The notes beneath the pieces were generated by a model, which saw only the letters and a program-made list of their open reading frames with translations, had not been told where the DNA came from and did no database searches. A stretch of DNA of 64,000 nt from Jacaranda mimosifolia. Taxonomy: Eukaryota > Streptophyta > Magnoliopsida > Lamiales > Bignoniaceae. The stretch spans positions 4,180,501 through 4,244,500 of the forward strand of contig CM032131.1 of assembly GCA_018894105.1 (NCBI GenBank), given 5' to 3'. Shown here one piece after another: positions 48,057 to 61,190 of the stretch. Position numbers and translations under genes: made by a program. Numbering within the stretch: position 1 is the stretch's first letter; every line of letters starts with the position of its first letter.

Positions 48057-50506
48057 TATGTTGGACATAGATTCGGGACATTGGCTTGATGCCATGAAAT
48101 CCAAAATGGACTCCATGTACTCCAACAAAGCATGGACTTTGGTAGATCCACCAAAGGAAATAGTTTTCGTTGGTTACAAGTGGATCTATAAGCGAAAGCC
48201 GGGAGTCGATGGAGAGATAATGACCTTTAAGGTGATAGTGGAAAAAGGTTATACTCTAAGACCCGGTATTGATTTCGAGGAAACCTTTTCACCAGTGGCA
48301 GTGCCTAAATTTATTTAAATTTTACTTGCCATAGCCACATATTATGACTATGATATATGTCAAATTGATGTGAAAACTGCTTTCTTTAATGGAAACATTG
48401 TGCAAAAATCTATAAAGAGCAACCACAAGGTTTTACATCCAAGAGGAGTGAGCAAAAAGTTTACAAACTCCAAAGATCTATTTATGGACTCAAACAGGCG
48501 TCCTAAAGTTGAAACATACGTTTTAATAAGATAGTCAAATCATTTGGTTTTGTCAAAAATGTATATGAACCTCATGTGTACAAGAAGGCTAATGGGAGTT
48601 GTATAAAGTTTATTGTGCTTTATGTCTATGACATTCTTCTCATTGGGAATGAGAAAGCAATGTTAGAGTGTACTAAAGCATAGTTATCTACTCAATTCAC
48701 CATGAAGGATTTGGGGAAAGCATCCTACATGTTAAGAATACATATCTATAAAGATAGAGTGAGGAGAATGCTAGGGCTTTCCCAAACTTCGTATATTGAC
48801 AAGATACTAAAGAAGTTTAGTATAGAAGAATCCAAGAGGGGATTCCTCCCTATGAGACACAGTCTTCGTATCTCCAAGTCTATGGCCACTAAGATTGATG
48901 ACGAGAGACATAGAATGTCCCACATACCTTATGCGTCCGCCATGGGGAGCATAATGTATATAGTTTAATGTACAAAGCTGAATGTTGCACGCGCTCTAAG
49001 TGTTACGAGATACTTTAATCCTACCCAAGTAAATGTCACTGGATGGCCGTTAAAACAATTCTTTAGTACTTGAGAAGGACTAAGGATTTATTTTTGGTAT
49101 ATGGTAATTGAGAATTGAAACCCGAGGGGCTTCCAGACCTTATTTTCCAATCCAATGTAGAAAACCTAAAATCCAATTTTGAATTCGTATTTTGCCTCAA
49201 AGGTGACGCGGTAAGTTGGAAGAGTTCCAAACTAGACACCACGGCCGATTCAACCATAGGGTGGAATATATTGTGGTTTTGGAAACCGTAAAGGAATGTG
49301 TTTGGATAGAAACTTCATCCAACAGTTGGATATGTGCCTAGCGTGCATGAATCTATAGTTTTCTTTTGAGACAACTTTGGACTTGAGCCAAGATCTTGTC
49401 AGTGATTCAAGCACAAATAAATGTGTTATCATTTGATATATGATATCATTTGATAGAGGCGACATTTGAGTGGAAACAGTTGCCTCAGAAAAAAATATAA
49501 TAGAACAACCATCTTAACCCCTAAATGCAAAAGGTCTTTAAAGGACATCTTGAGAAGATAGGCCTTAAGGCTATGGGGCATTGGCTTTAGAGAAAATGGG
49601 AGTTGCTGAAATAGTTCTCCGCAAGCCAATTAGATTGGCATGTAAACTATTTCACTTGTGATACAATCTTGATTGAATGATATTCATTATAATTGCCATC
49701 TTCATCTTATTCTTATATTACTTCACTGGCATTTGGTTGAAGCCTTTAGATCACACAAGACTACGGAACTTGGTCAGTACACTCAGTGATGATCATGGAA
49801 TGAATTTTACATGGTTGTGATCTTAAATATCCCAAGTCATAGAATCTTATGAGATAGGGCATCTAAAATTTGGATAGACTTGCACTGACGATGCATAATC
49901 CAAGGGTTGGATGTTGCTCCATTCCATCAGCAAACCATGTGTGACATGGGTGCAAGTTAATGGGTGCTTGTTAGAGAATAAGGCACTGGAGGCCTTCCTG
50001 GAGAATCCACTAGATAGCCATAGTGGCAAGTCGGTAGTGGCAAGTTCTTCAACTTACGCTAGTGCATATAATTAGTCCTTTGACCTAAGGATCCAATGTA
50101 ACCTTGTGTTTAGGTCTTCATGTTTTGACTTTTCCTTGGCCACCTAGCGGGTCGTTCGGGTTGAGGTTGGGTATGAGCTACTTAGACATGGAGGTTTGTG
50201 AGATCCAAGATGGGATCCAACTCCTCATTATTGTGAAGGGCGAGTGTATCTCCTATGTATTCTATAATGATCGATTCCAAAGAGTCCTTGCAAAAGGAAG
50301 TGTGACAATTTCAAAAAGGAGTTTTTCAAAGATGATGTCACAAATCAAAACCGAACATTTGGAATAGAAACATAGTATCGAGGCTATTAGGGAGCTGACA
50401 AATATCTTACCCTAGGCATCTTTCGGGAGATAGGAGATGAAAAAACCATATTTGCATGGTATGCGTAGAGCTAGAATGATTCACCAAAAGCATTCATTCG
50501 GCTAAT

Positions 50507-51804
50507 TGTTGGGCTCCATGGGCTTGAGGTTGGACATAGACCATGGAGATTGGGTACTCCTTAATTAATAGAGATTAATTGAATTGAACCAATTAGTTTA
50601 AAGGAGTTTAAACTAATGTGAATATTTGATATTCTAAAGTCACAAGAGTTGTGAGCCCATGTCCAATGAATGGTAGAACCTAATGGGTTACACACAAAAG
50701 TCAATTGGAAATCCAATTTAATGAAGGAAATTTTCTAAGTGTTAGAAAAATTCCTCTTTGACCGACAATAAGAGAACAATCGGTTAATACAATTTTTAGT
50801 CATTTTGGCTTGATCAATTTAATTGTTAAATTGATCTAAATAATTTAAGGAGTTAAATTAGAGCAGATAAATTGCTGGTTAATTTAATTGGTACTACATG
50901 ACTATTAATTGGTCAAGTTAACTTAAATAGTTAAGTTAGTTGACTTAAAAATTAAGTCAAAGTTTAATTAAAATACTTAATTAAAGTGATGAATTAATTT
51001 TGGAGGAAAAGTTCAAATGAAGAGTTCATTTGGTGTAGCATTAGAATTTATTTGAATGACATTTCATGAGATGAAACAAAGATTCCAAATGAAATTCAAA
51101 TGTATATTAAATTCACATACAACTTGCTTGCAAGTTGGCAAGCAAGTGGCACTCCCCCTCATGGGAGGTGTGATGCTACCTAAGCATCATACAATCCCTC
51201 CATCTATATATATAGAGAGAGGGGCGGCTAAAAGAGTGTGTGAATGCAAGCATTTTGCATATAATTGTTAGATTCTTTTCTTCCCTCCAAAATTGTGTGA
51301 CTCTCTCATGTGTTGAGGTTTCACATTTTTCTTCATCTCTTCCCTCTCTAGATAGTCGGCCTTCATCATCCTCATTTCTCCTTTGATTCTCCAGTGGTGT
51401 GTGGATCTTATCATTAGAGGCAATACATTCGGATTGCTAAGCTTTTGGAGATTTTCTGTTTGGGCAGTAATTTTGGAGCGTCCATTGGAGGTCTTGAAAA
51501 AACCATTATGAGCTGAAATTTTTACTTGAGAATTGTCAAGATGTTGGTGATCTTTTGGTCTAGATTTCACTCAATTCCAAGGTGATTTGGCTGGGCAAAC
51601 GTTGTTCAAACCCTACTGCGCTAGGAGGAGACTGCTTTGGAGAGATCTAGCTAGTCTTCATCATTTCAGTTGGAATTTGCTTTTGAGGTAATGTTTTGAC
51701 CTTAATCCAGTTTAATAGCATGAATCAGATCCTTGTGGAGGTGTAAATGAAGTTAGATTTCAATTTTTAAGTGTTATTAATTGGATCCTTAGCTTACACT
51801 GTCT
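50507..51804 (+). repeat. Probable 3' LTR of the nested Copia element
   Basis: The region begins TGTTGGGCTCCATGGG after about 900 bp of non-coding DNA following RNase H. It contains a TATATATATAG run near 51208-51218 and an R/U5-like C/T-rich leader (51270-51420). The right end is not defined and no second copy was found, so LTR status rests on position and composition. The minus-strand frame at 51268-51570 is this leader in reverse. Confidence 0.4.
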
Positions 51805-52301
51805 TTCAAGCACTAAACCATACTTAATGTATAAACATTCATGGAAATTGATTAAACTCAAAACCTATAACTTCATGTTTTCTACATATAAATATATTTA
51901 GTAAGTGGGCATACCTTTCTCTATAAATGCAAAATTTGTAGATACCGACACTTGGTTTCTTGAATGAATAGGATATCGATTTCTCTTTCTAATCCCCCTT
52001 TCTTTATTGCATAATTTTGATAGATGAAATGTACAATTATCTTATATGGTAGAGGCAAAACCATAATCCTTATTTATAGAGTATGAGAAGGTGTCTCCAT
52101 AAAAAATATCTCCACGTTACAACTCTTAATCAATAATTATAAGTGCATATGTAAATAGTCATAATTACATATTATTAAATGGTACACAACCATAAATTAC
52201 AACTCTTCCATAAATAACCGATGAGATTCCATTATTTCATATAATTATTAAATCATAAACTAAGTAATAATATCACATGAACAAAATTATTCTTCATTAC
52301 A
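51805..52301 (-). repeat. 5' LTR of the outer Copia element
   Basis: This fuller LTR copy (about 497 bp) matches 39653-39963 and includes an extra central segment with a TATTTATAGAG word on the plus strand near 52071. Its right border is fixed by the CTATA duplication. Its left border is set by alignment only. Confidence 0.8.
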
Positions 52302-52578
52302 CTATAAAGTTGGCTTTTTTCCCCCTTAATCAATTTGTTTTCAGTTCTATTCATTATAGTAGCTTAATTTCAAGTTATAAGTATTTCATTGGCAGGTGAC
52401 AGATTGGGAGGGACGCATGCTTATTATTCGTATGAAAAATATTATGAGGGAAAGAAAAGTATGCAAATAGACATACTAATGCTTGATTTCATGTTCTGAA
52501 AATTTAATTTGTGAGAGAACAAGAAGTTAACACAAAACCTATTTTCTCCTCGATCGCATTTGTAGTCACCATTAGTAT
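52302..52578. other. Host DNA between two insertions
   Basis: About 280 bp between the outer Copia and the large CACTA element. By position it should be the continuation of the peroxidase copy 2 3' flank. No gene seen. Confidence 0.5.
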
Positions 52579-53329
52579 AACTATAAGAAAATTGACTTTC
52601 ACCGACGGAAAATTACCAACAGATAAATTCAGTCGGTAATTACCAACATATTACTAACAAATTACTTACGGATATCGAAATCAAACTTTAAAAAATTCTA
52701 CCAACAAATTTACCAATGGATTACCAACAGAATCATTGACGGATAAAATATCTGTCGGTAATCGGTTGGTAAATTAGCAAAAGAAATAAAATTTGTTGGT
52801 AATGGGTCAGTAACTTTTTTCCAACTGAAGTAAATTTCGTCAGTAATTCGTTGATATGATTTTTGAGATGTGTACTCCCGTTGGCAATCCTTTGGTAAAA
52901 TTTCTGAGAGATATAATTCCATCAGCATTCTGTTAGTAAAGTTTCTGAGAGATATAACTTTGTTGGTAATCCGTTGGTAAAATTACTAGCAAAAATAATT
53001 TGTTAATAATTCATTAATATGGTTGTCAACACATTTTTGTTAATAATTATTTGATTAAATAAAAAATTAAAAGTTATATACATATATATATATTAAGCAT
53101 AATTAAATAATAATTATATAAAATTAAATTTTATAATGAAAATTAACTTCTAAATAAAAAACTAGTGAATAATTATGTTTTAAATTTTAAAATTTTAAAA
53201 TTAAAAAATTAATTACTATAATTAAATAAAAATTATTAAAATAGAATATAAAAAAATAAAAAATAAAAAATACAAAAATGACAAATAACTAAACCCTAGG
53301 TCCAATATACAATTCAATTTTCACTATTT

Positions 53330-53630
53330 ACTAGCAACAGTTACTAGGTACGTCATGTGCTCTCTTTTCTTCCTTTCTTCTTCTTCCTTTGCAAAAGTGC
53401 CGATGAGATGCTGGTAGCGGAGGCCCGCTACAACGCAAAATTGGGAACCAGCAGCAACTGGCCCCGTGAGTTGTGGGGCCCGCATATGTGCCGGCTCCCG
53501 TGACGGAGAGGCTAGCTACTACTAGCTTCGGGGTCGCCGGCAAACCAACAACGGTTGGACTCGCAAGTCCAATTGCTGCTGGCCTCCCCATCACTAGCGA
53601 TGCGGAGGCCAGCAATTGCTATCCTCCCAA
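53330..53630. other. GC-rich block inside the CACTA element
   Basis: A sharply GC-rich stretch with repeated GCTGGC/GCCGG and CCAGCA words in both orientations, flanked by A/T-rich subterminal DNA. Both strands have short open frames of Ala/Gly/Pro composition that look like palindromic composition. It could be a captured first exon or promoter. I do not recognise it. Confidence 0.35.
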
Positions 53631-53949
53631 CACCGTTTTTTTTTTTTTTGAAAATTTTATAATTATAATGATGTTTTATTTAATTGCGCAGGTTTGAAAT
53701 TTTACATCTTTTAGGCATTATAAAAGGTAAATTATTTTAGTATTAAGATTAGAAAAGAAGAATCAAGGAGACCTGTATCGAACTTATGGAACAGGGGTTA
53801 TCCTAGTGTGAGTAAACTCATACCTCTTCTAATTTCATGAATTATTTACATGATAAGTCCATAATTAATTAGTGTACTTGATAGAAACTTACTCTTCTGC
53901 ATGATTGAGTTATCCTTCTCTCAGCTAAGCATTTATTGTTACATTGCAG

Positions 53950-56900
53950 CTTTGTTCTATCATGGCTGATGTTGAAGAACTCCTTATAATGGAAGATGAT
54001 AGTCTTGTATGGACGAGTAACGATGAAGTTATTTTCCTCCAGCATCAAAGTGAGAAGATTCCTCTAAAGTAAGTGGCTAACAGCCATGTTTTAGCTTCGT
54101 AGGTTTATTCTTCAATCATTATTTATAGTTTAGCCACAACTTATGCAGCTATGTAAACGTGTTCTGCTTTCGTCTTCTGTGGATGTTTGATCAGTATCCT
54201 GAAAAATGATCCTATTCTAAATCATCTCCTATCAGATTTCTCTAGCAATTTTCTATGTGCTGAACATCATATTTCTTAACCACAAGAAATTGTTGTTTTG
54301 CTGGTACTATGACCATTATCGTGGCTTGCACATACTATTGTATTGTTATCATTCACAGCTTAGTGGAGCTGCTTCTGATTTCTCTTAGTAAACCTTGTAA
54401 TACCTTATGGACTTGTCCAATCTTGAATATGATTATTGCTCAATGGATGTGCTTTAATCCATGCTACTCGGTCAATGCTAAAAATGATGTACTGTGGGCT
54501 GTAGCTTAGTGAAAACTCTATGAGCGAAAGATGCTCTTAACTAGCCTTTATTGGTTCTATCCATGTGAACTATGCTCTTTCCTTCTTGATGTGAATGGTG
54601 CCTTCTATATGTTATTTCTTCTATGTTCTTGACATTCCATCCATGTCTCTATAGAGTCTTTCACTAGCATGCTTCAACACTGGTTTAAGCCAATCTACTA
54701 TCGTTACTGCTGGACAATTAGTCATCTAACATGTAATTCCAACAACCTAATTGCAAGAGCAAAGCTATACCAACCAAGCTACATCTACCCATGCCAATAT
54801 ATTTGTTAATTTTATTTTCGATTCATTCTAAATAGTTGCACAGTTATTATTTGTTGCATCAACTTTTCATTTAGTTGTCCATGCAATCCATGTAAGTCCT
54901 TGGCCATGCTGTTAGATGTTCACTCAAATGTGCTGCTAAAGATACATTTTCTTTTTTCCTTTGATATAATAATAATGTAACCCAATGAAAATATATTTAA
55001 CATATTTAAATGTCTTCTTTCTCCTTATTCGGTTGGACAATTATGTTTTTGAGTTAGAGAGAAGACATGCTATACCATCACAAGCTCAGGGGCATATATT
55101 GGCTAGGCTAGCCTTTATTGTGGGTGGATTGAGTGCACCATATGAAAAAGCTTGTCATGTTCATGAGCGACGTGTGGTGAATTAGCTCTTGGCAGCTGGT
55201 TGTTGCTATTTTCAAACACTTCTCAAATTAGTCAACTGCTTTGAGATGTAGTACTGTAACTTTGTATTTTGTGTGTATTTGAAAAGCTGCGGCTTGTGAA
55301 AAATATTAAATATCATCCGCTCTGTAATGAATATCTTGAGTGAAGAGCTAACAAATTTTTGAGAAATAGCAATTTTGAATTTAACTTAACTCTGCAAAGG
55401 ACCACCATATAGGCTCATGTTGATTCTATACTTCATCGAATCCAAGATACATCAGAGGTTATTTTGTTATCATTTAGCCAAGTTTGTTCAAAGTTTTTAT
55501 ATATGTACTTTCTATCTTTACCAGGTTGTGCAAGCTTTTGCTACAAAACACTTGAAAACTCCTCTGGGGAAGCCGATGAGGGGTAAAAAGAATAAGTCAA
55601 GCATGGAGCTTTAGCTAGAGAAGTTCTATAAGAAAACCACCAATTTGCCAGAACTATTTCCACACGAGTTGGTTGAACAACTAGAAAAATATTTAGACGT
55701 AAGGAGTTGTTTATGTTATAACCATTATGATTAATCATCATAAATAATTCTTGTTCTATTGATTAATATTGTTACCCCTTTACTTTCAGAGCCTTGAATC
55801 CATACCTGAATAGCTAAGAGGTGCTTTCTGTCAAGCTGCTACAACGACAATGCTGCAGCTTCCTCCTGCTGGTGGATTAAAGGTCCCTCTAGGTGAGCAT
55901 TTCAAGCTACTAATAGTACTCAATTTTTTAATGCACTTTTTCAAGCTTGCATCTTTTGTTATGATTTAAATGGTCTCTTGGGATATCAGAGGTGCAAGTC
56001 AGAATTTCAAAGTGTTTATTCACACTCGTTGTTTATGTTTATTTTTACCATTTTCTTACAACCTCAAATGGGACATTTAAGAGACTGTTTATGATTTCTT
56101 ATCTTGATGAAGAGATCTTGGTAAGTTTTTACCGTTGTTCTTCCAGATATCAAGAATCTAAAGGCTAGTTAAATTACCCAAGAACCAATACAGTTGATTT
56201 TTCGCAACCTGTTGAAGTCCCACTAAGTAGTAATTTTCCCCTATGTTCAACTAAAATTACAGGGGTTGCAGGGCTAGGAAAAAAATTTGACGAAAAAGAA
56301 AGTTATCCTTTAAACAGAAACAGTATATTATGGTAACCTTTGTCTTAGTTCTCTTCCATAGGAACAGTTGTACTTGCAATTCCATTTGAAGTTTTTGGTA
56401 AATTGATATTAAGATTTAAATTCTTGATATGTAGATTCAACACATTGTTGGTTGAAAGTTAAAGTACATTTCTTTGTCTCATTACTTGCGATACACTATA
56501 AGTTGGAATCCTCCAAATGCAGATTCTAAGAGATACTGCTGGAGTACCTGAAGTTCTTAGAAAAGTACTAGAGCCCGGACAATCATCTATGTTGGAAGCA
56601 ATAAAGGAGCACAAAAGCTAAAGGCGCCTAAGTGTATAATCCCTTTTCTGAAAATAAGAAATTACAAAGAAATGAGAAGCCCCACAAAGCTCCCAACCCT
56701 TCTAGAGTAAGCAGACAAATGCTATTCCATTTTCTTTCTTAGTTTTTCTTTCTTTCTTCGGGCTATGTTGTAATACATTGACTTGTAATATTTGGCCAGT
56801 GTTTCTGGTTTTTATTTCTAGGCAATATAATGTTTTCACTAAAGATTAGATTGTTGCTTGATGTGACATGCATATATATAATCTGTTAATAATTCTTTGG

Positions 56901-57065
56901 TGTTAATTCTTTTATATATATATATATATATATTCTTTGACTTGATATATTGCTCTTGCTTTTTCTTATTTTGGTTTTTGTATTTTAAGGGATACCTTAT
57001 ATGACAGAAGTTGATCTAAGATGTTGGAAAGAGCAATTCAATAAGAAGAGAAAATCAAGTTCGTA
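53950..57065 (+). pseudogene. Captured host gene fragment with introns, identity unknown
   Basis: Exon-like segments sit between good splice signals. One at about 53950-54069 (ADVEELLIMEDDSLVWTSND) is preceded by TTGCAG and ends at GTAAGT. One near 55030-55190 holds HAIPSQAQGHILARLAF. One at 55525-55699 (AFATKHLKTPLGKPMRGKK, then FYKKTTNLPELFPHELVEQL) ends before GTAAGG. One lies at 55789-55880 (GAFCQAATTTMLQLPPAGG), another at 56521-56620 (DTAGVPEVLRKVLEPGQSSM), and a last one near 56990-57065 ends in a Lys/Arg/Ser tail. In-frame stops (55613, 55813) show decay. I do not recognise the parent protein; the style is that of a conserved cellular protein, not a transposase. Confidence 0.5.
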
Positions 57066-57782
57066 AAGACTCATAGATAGAGAAGAGTTAAGATAATAGT
57101 TCTTGAATAGTTTGTTGAAGTTTTAGTTTTTTGAAGTTATGGTTTTGTTTTGCGGTTTTGTGAACTTCGTACTTTTGGCTTGCATTTTATGTAGATTTAG
57201 TTGTTGAATGGTTTGTTGAAGTTTTAGTTTTTTGAAAATGTGATTTGATGAAGAATTGATATTTAATGTATTTTCAGTTTTTGTTGTATTTAGCAGTAAT
57301 TAGTAGATTAAATTGTTATAGGTTATTAAAATTTTATTTAAAAAATTATACACGAAAAAAAAAGAAAAACTTTCCCACAAAAATTATTGATGGATTTACC
57401 GATGGATTGTTAATCAAAAAAAATATATATATAAAGACTAAATTTACCGACGAGAAATCAATTGATAAATATTACTAATGGATTATCAATGAAACAAAAG
57501 GCTAAATTTACTGACAAAAAATCAGTTGGTAAATTTTTACCGACGAATTTTTGTTTGTAATGTGACGAATGTCGATACCAAATTTACCAACGGAAAGTTC
57601 ATCAGAAAATCCATTGGTAAATAATGCCGACGGACTTAAAATCTGTTGGTAAAATTTACTGGCGGGGTTATTGCCACCGGATAATTCCCATCGGTAAATC
57701 CATTGGTAAAATATATTACCAACAAATTGTGTTAATTTACCGATGAATTTTTCTGTTGGTGAAAGTCAGTTTTCTAGTAGAG

Positions 57783-58884
57783 TATGTGAGGATATTTTCT
57801 TCATTCATATATATATGCGTGTGTGTATATATATAGTTTAAAATAGCACTATATATCTTGCTGTATTCTTCAAGAAAAGACCTTGAAAATATGTATAATA
57901 GATTATAAGCTATCAACTAAACATATTATATATGACGGGAAAACGATTCTTAAAGAAGTGTAATATTTGAAGGTTATTCTTTACTTGATCAACAAAATTG
58001 CACTCTTTGAAATTAAGAGCAGATACATAGCTCATTTCTGATGTTTATTTGGCGCCTTACAAGGAAGAACTCTGAACTTTCGGTGCCTCCGCATGTTAGA
58101 GCTCTGAATTACATTCATTAATTCGGGTGACTTAGTAGAGAAACATTGATAGATCTGAAAATTTGTTTCAAGTTTAATTTGAGGATAATTCTTTAAAAAG
58201 TTGAGGAGAAATTGCGCTTTCTACCTTGGTGAGAGATTAGGGATTAATGCCTCAATAATTTAACCAAAGAGAACATCAATTGCTCGTCAGACAAGACTTG
58301 TAGATTTAGATGCAATGATAATTTTTCTTACAATCTCAGCATGAACGCAAATATGGAGATACATGTTCGATACGTAAACAAAGCCCGTCAACGGAGGAAT
58401 TTATGTTCGCTTGCGATTTAATTTTTAATGCAGCAGGTCAGGAAAATGTATCTTGATTCTTATCATAAAATAAAATAATTGATTCAGTAGCATGGATAGT
58501 AATAAACCTCCCGTGTCATTATATTAATTAAAAATGACTCTGCCTGATATTGACGAATTAGTTCAGTATAGAAATTAATGAGACTTCGAAACTTCATAAC
58601 CTACTTGATTATCTTTAGTAACATCAAGTTCATATGTTCTTTTCTTAAATATATGATCATATGGTTACCAATATTATTATTATCGATCATCATGAAAAAT
58701 ATACTGCTCCATGAGAGTTTATATTGTAAAAAGAGAATTGTAACGAATATAGAATATGACAAGTACTATTAATATAGAATCTTTGATATTCTGTGTAAAG
58801 AAAAATCATATAAATAATATTGTGACAAAAAATAAAAATTATTGTCTAAGTATATAGTAAATGCATGACTAGCACAATATTAAC
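57783..58884. other. Intergenic DNA
   Basis: AT-rich with a TATATATATGCGTGTGTG run near 57810. I see no gene or element before the LTR at 58885. Confidence 0.55.
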
Positions 58885-60769
58885 TATAACACCCCTAAAA
58901 TTCAGTATTTTAGAAAATTGGGATTAAAAAATTAAGATTTTGGTTAATCGGATTTTAGGGCTCAAAAATAAAATCAAAAGGACTGAATTGCAAAATTTTT
59001 AAAAGTTTTGGGGTAATTTTGCAATTTTTAAAAACTTGATTGGACTATTTGAGAAGTATTGGGGGTTTTCATGCAAGACCCTAAGTCAACTAGGGTTCAG
59101 CCATAATTTGAATAAGTAGCAGGACTCAGTTGCAGGAGTTTATATAATTTTGGGGCCAAATTGAAAAGCTGAAAGTTTCCCTATAAATATTCCAATTTCC
59201 ATTTTCCACCCCATGTCTTCTTCACCGCGAGCCATCATCCTCACCATTTTTCTCTCTCTTCCGGCGACCTCCACCGACGACGAAAACATATCATATTTGG
59301 TACCATTTTTATCCTCTCCTCACGAGGAACACAACCGTACCACTTTCATCTAAAACCCACCGGCGCAGCGATCGAAACTTGAGACCAAAAATCCAGCCAC
59401 TGCGGAGCTTGGCGGGTTCGCCATTCCGGCCACTTTTAACGGCAGAACCAGGTACCGTTTTGACGGGCTCAGCTCAAGGATCACGGCGGTAGCTTCACCT
59501 TCCCGAATGGACCACCATGGATGGAGGAATTGAGGAAAAACCACACGACAGTGAGTGGTGGCATTGGAGGATTAAGGCTGAAATTGAGCTTAAATTTGAA
59601 GGATTTTGGTAAAATTGGCTTGGGCATTTTGTTGAGGGAGCTAAAAGGTACAGTTTGGTGGTGGTCTTGAGATTTTTCGGTGGTAGCGGCCGGCGGCGAC
59701 AGGATAGAATCTTCGTCTCATTGCAAGGATTACATGCACGCAAGTTGATTGTGCATTTGGAGCTTCAAAATAAGATATTGGGTAAAACGAGAAACATGTG
59801 TTAAAGTTGTATGTATGTGTATGTATATACCTCTAAACCTTACGATATATTGTATAAACAAGGAATACGCGTGATTTGATTTAATATTGAGATATGCATA
59901 GAATTTCATAAGTCAATGGATCTAGATTTTTGTCATATCGCGTAATAATCTTGATGATTAAGTTAATTAGGCGGAGAAAATCCTCATTTTAAGAATTTGG
60001 AATCTAAGTGATGATAAATTGGGATTTTTATGGGATATTGGACCATCATTATCGATTTAGTATGTTGTGGCAAGATCAATTAGATGATTTAGGACCCAAT
60101 TATATATTTCTTTAACGAGATCAGTGCAGCTAGCATATCTTTATCGAGGCTATCGATTTAGCTAATTAAGTAATGATTTAGGTCATTGTTTGCGTAATTG
60201 TGATTATATGGTCAAATGAGGATTTTGATTGTGAAATATTATTTTGATTAGGTGACGGCGATTTGGGACCCGTGGATCATTAGACTGCTGACGGTGATTG
60301 TAGTTTTCTTAAACTACGGAGTTGAGGGTTTACTAATCTGGCACTTTTTGTACCTATCAATTTTCTTGATAAACCCCTATGAGGGTTGATATTAATTTGA
60401 TTATCGCACTCTATTATTTGTTGTACTCCTATGAGGTTCTGCCAATTGGCATTTGTTTCGTACGAGCTTATTCCATAGCTATCTTTGAACCTGATTCAGT
60501 TTTGCTGATATGATATCTGTCTTGATTTTCATTATCGTTGCTATTGATTACCGAACCCTGTGAAGTTCTCTTGATTTGAACCCTGTGAGGTTTCCCAAAA
60601 CTCTTGTCTGTATTCTATATCGCTAGATTGCCCATTACTGTCTTGTTATCTGTATCGTTATCTATTGCCTTGCCGACAACTTGTTTATACGTTACAACGT
60701 TAGGTGGCCATGTTAGCTAGTGAGAAATTGATTGGTATTATGGATTCGTTCTATCAGTAATTTGTTGTG

Positions 60770-61190
60770 TACCAAGCTATTATGCTTAGCTAAGTTAGTT
60801 CGACTTGTATGTCGTGGGTTTGTTATGTCAGTAATAAGTTATGTACCAAGCTATGATACTTGGGTAAGTTATGTACCAAGCTATGCTTGGGTAAGTTCTG
60901 TACTAGGTTATCGTATTTGGGTAAGTTAGTTTGATTGATATGTCATTGAATTGTTTTGTTGGTAATAAGTATGTAACAAGTCGATACGCCTAGGTAAGTT
61001 ATGTACCAAGCTGATATGCCTGGGTAAGTTATGTACCAAGCTATGCTTGGGTAAGTTTCGTACTAGGTTGTCATGCTCGGGTAAGTTCTGCACCAGGTTG
61101 TTATGCCTGGGTAAGTTCAGTTTGATTGATAAGTACGGTACCGGGTGATTATGCATGGGTAAGTTCAGTTTGATTGGTAAGTTCTGTACC
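60770..61190 (+). repeat. Minisatellite in the LTR, part 1
   Basis: Repeats of about 30-60 bp built on GTACCAAGCTATGCTTGGGTAAGTT, each with a small stem of the AAGC..GCTT or CCAGG..CCTGG kind. The array continues beyond the CACTA insertion at 63026-63320. It is a different unit from the minisatellite at 11950 in the sister LTR. Confidence 0.75.

Larger units (their letters stand above)
45024..49620 (+). pseudogene. Nested Copia gag-pol remnants, interrupted by a CACTA element
   Basis: Gag C-terminus at 45024-45476 has the zinc knuckle CFYFGKKGHRKRYC. Integrase-type sequence covers 45990-46680 with LIHTDVCG, QHNGVAERRNRTLLDMV and KSVSKTPHEIWYGKTPS. Reverse transcriptase restarts after the CACTA insert at 48060-48990 with KWIYKRK, the QIDVKTAFFNG block, and MKDLGKASYML. 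The catalytic YVDD reads YVYD near 48624. RNase H-like sequence follows at 49000-49620 (GDAVSWKSSKLDTTADST). Many frame shifts and stops are visible. Confidence 0.8.
39653..52301 (-). mobile_element. Ty1/copia element (Tork/TNT-like) with nested insertions, duplication CTATA
   Basis: CTATA stands at 39648-39652 and 52302-52306. The left LTR (39653-39963) and right LTR (about 51805-52301) are direct repeats of each other, but the left lacks a segment of about 170 bp. A polypurine tract adjoins the left LTR. Minus-strand pol remnants occupy 40090-43290. From about 43295 to 51804 the interior is a plus-strand Copia element that itself contains a CACTA element, and gag of the outer element is missing. 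The insertion lies about 140 bp beyond the end of peroxidase copy 2. Confidence 0.85.
52579..57782 (+). mobile_element. 5.2-kb CACTA element with gene-like cargo, duplication TAT
   Basis: The ends are AACTATAAGAAAATTGACTTTCACC on the left and CTCTACTAGAAAACTGACTTTCACC on the right (complement). Each has lost one base of the canonical CACTA. TAT flanks both sides (52576-52578 and 57783-57785). Subterminal zones of about 450 bp at both ends repeat GTTGGTAA and TTACCAAC words densely. No transposase or TNP-like sequence was recognised. The interior instead carries a GC-rich block (53330-53630) and a spliced-gene-like segment (53950-57065). Confidence 0.88.
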
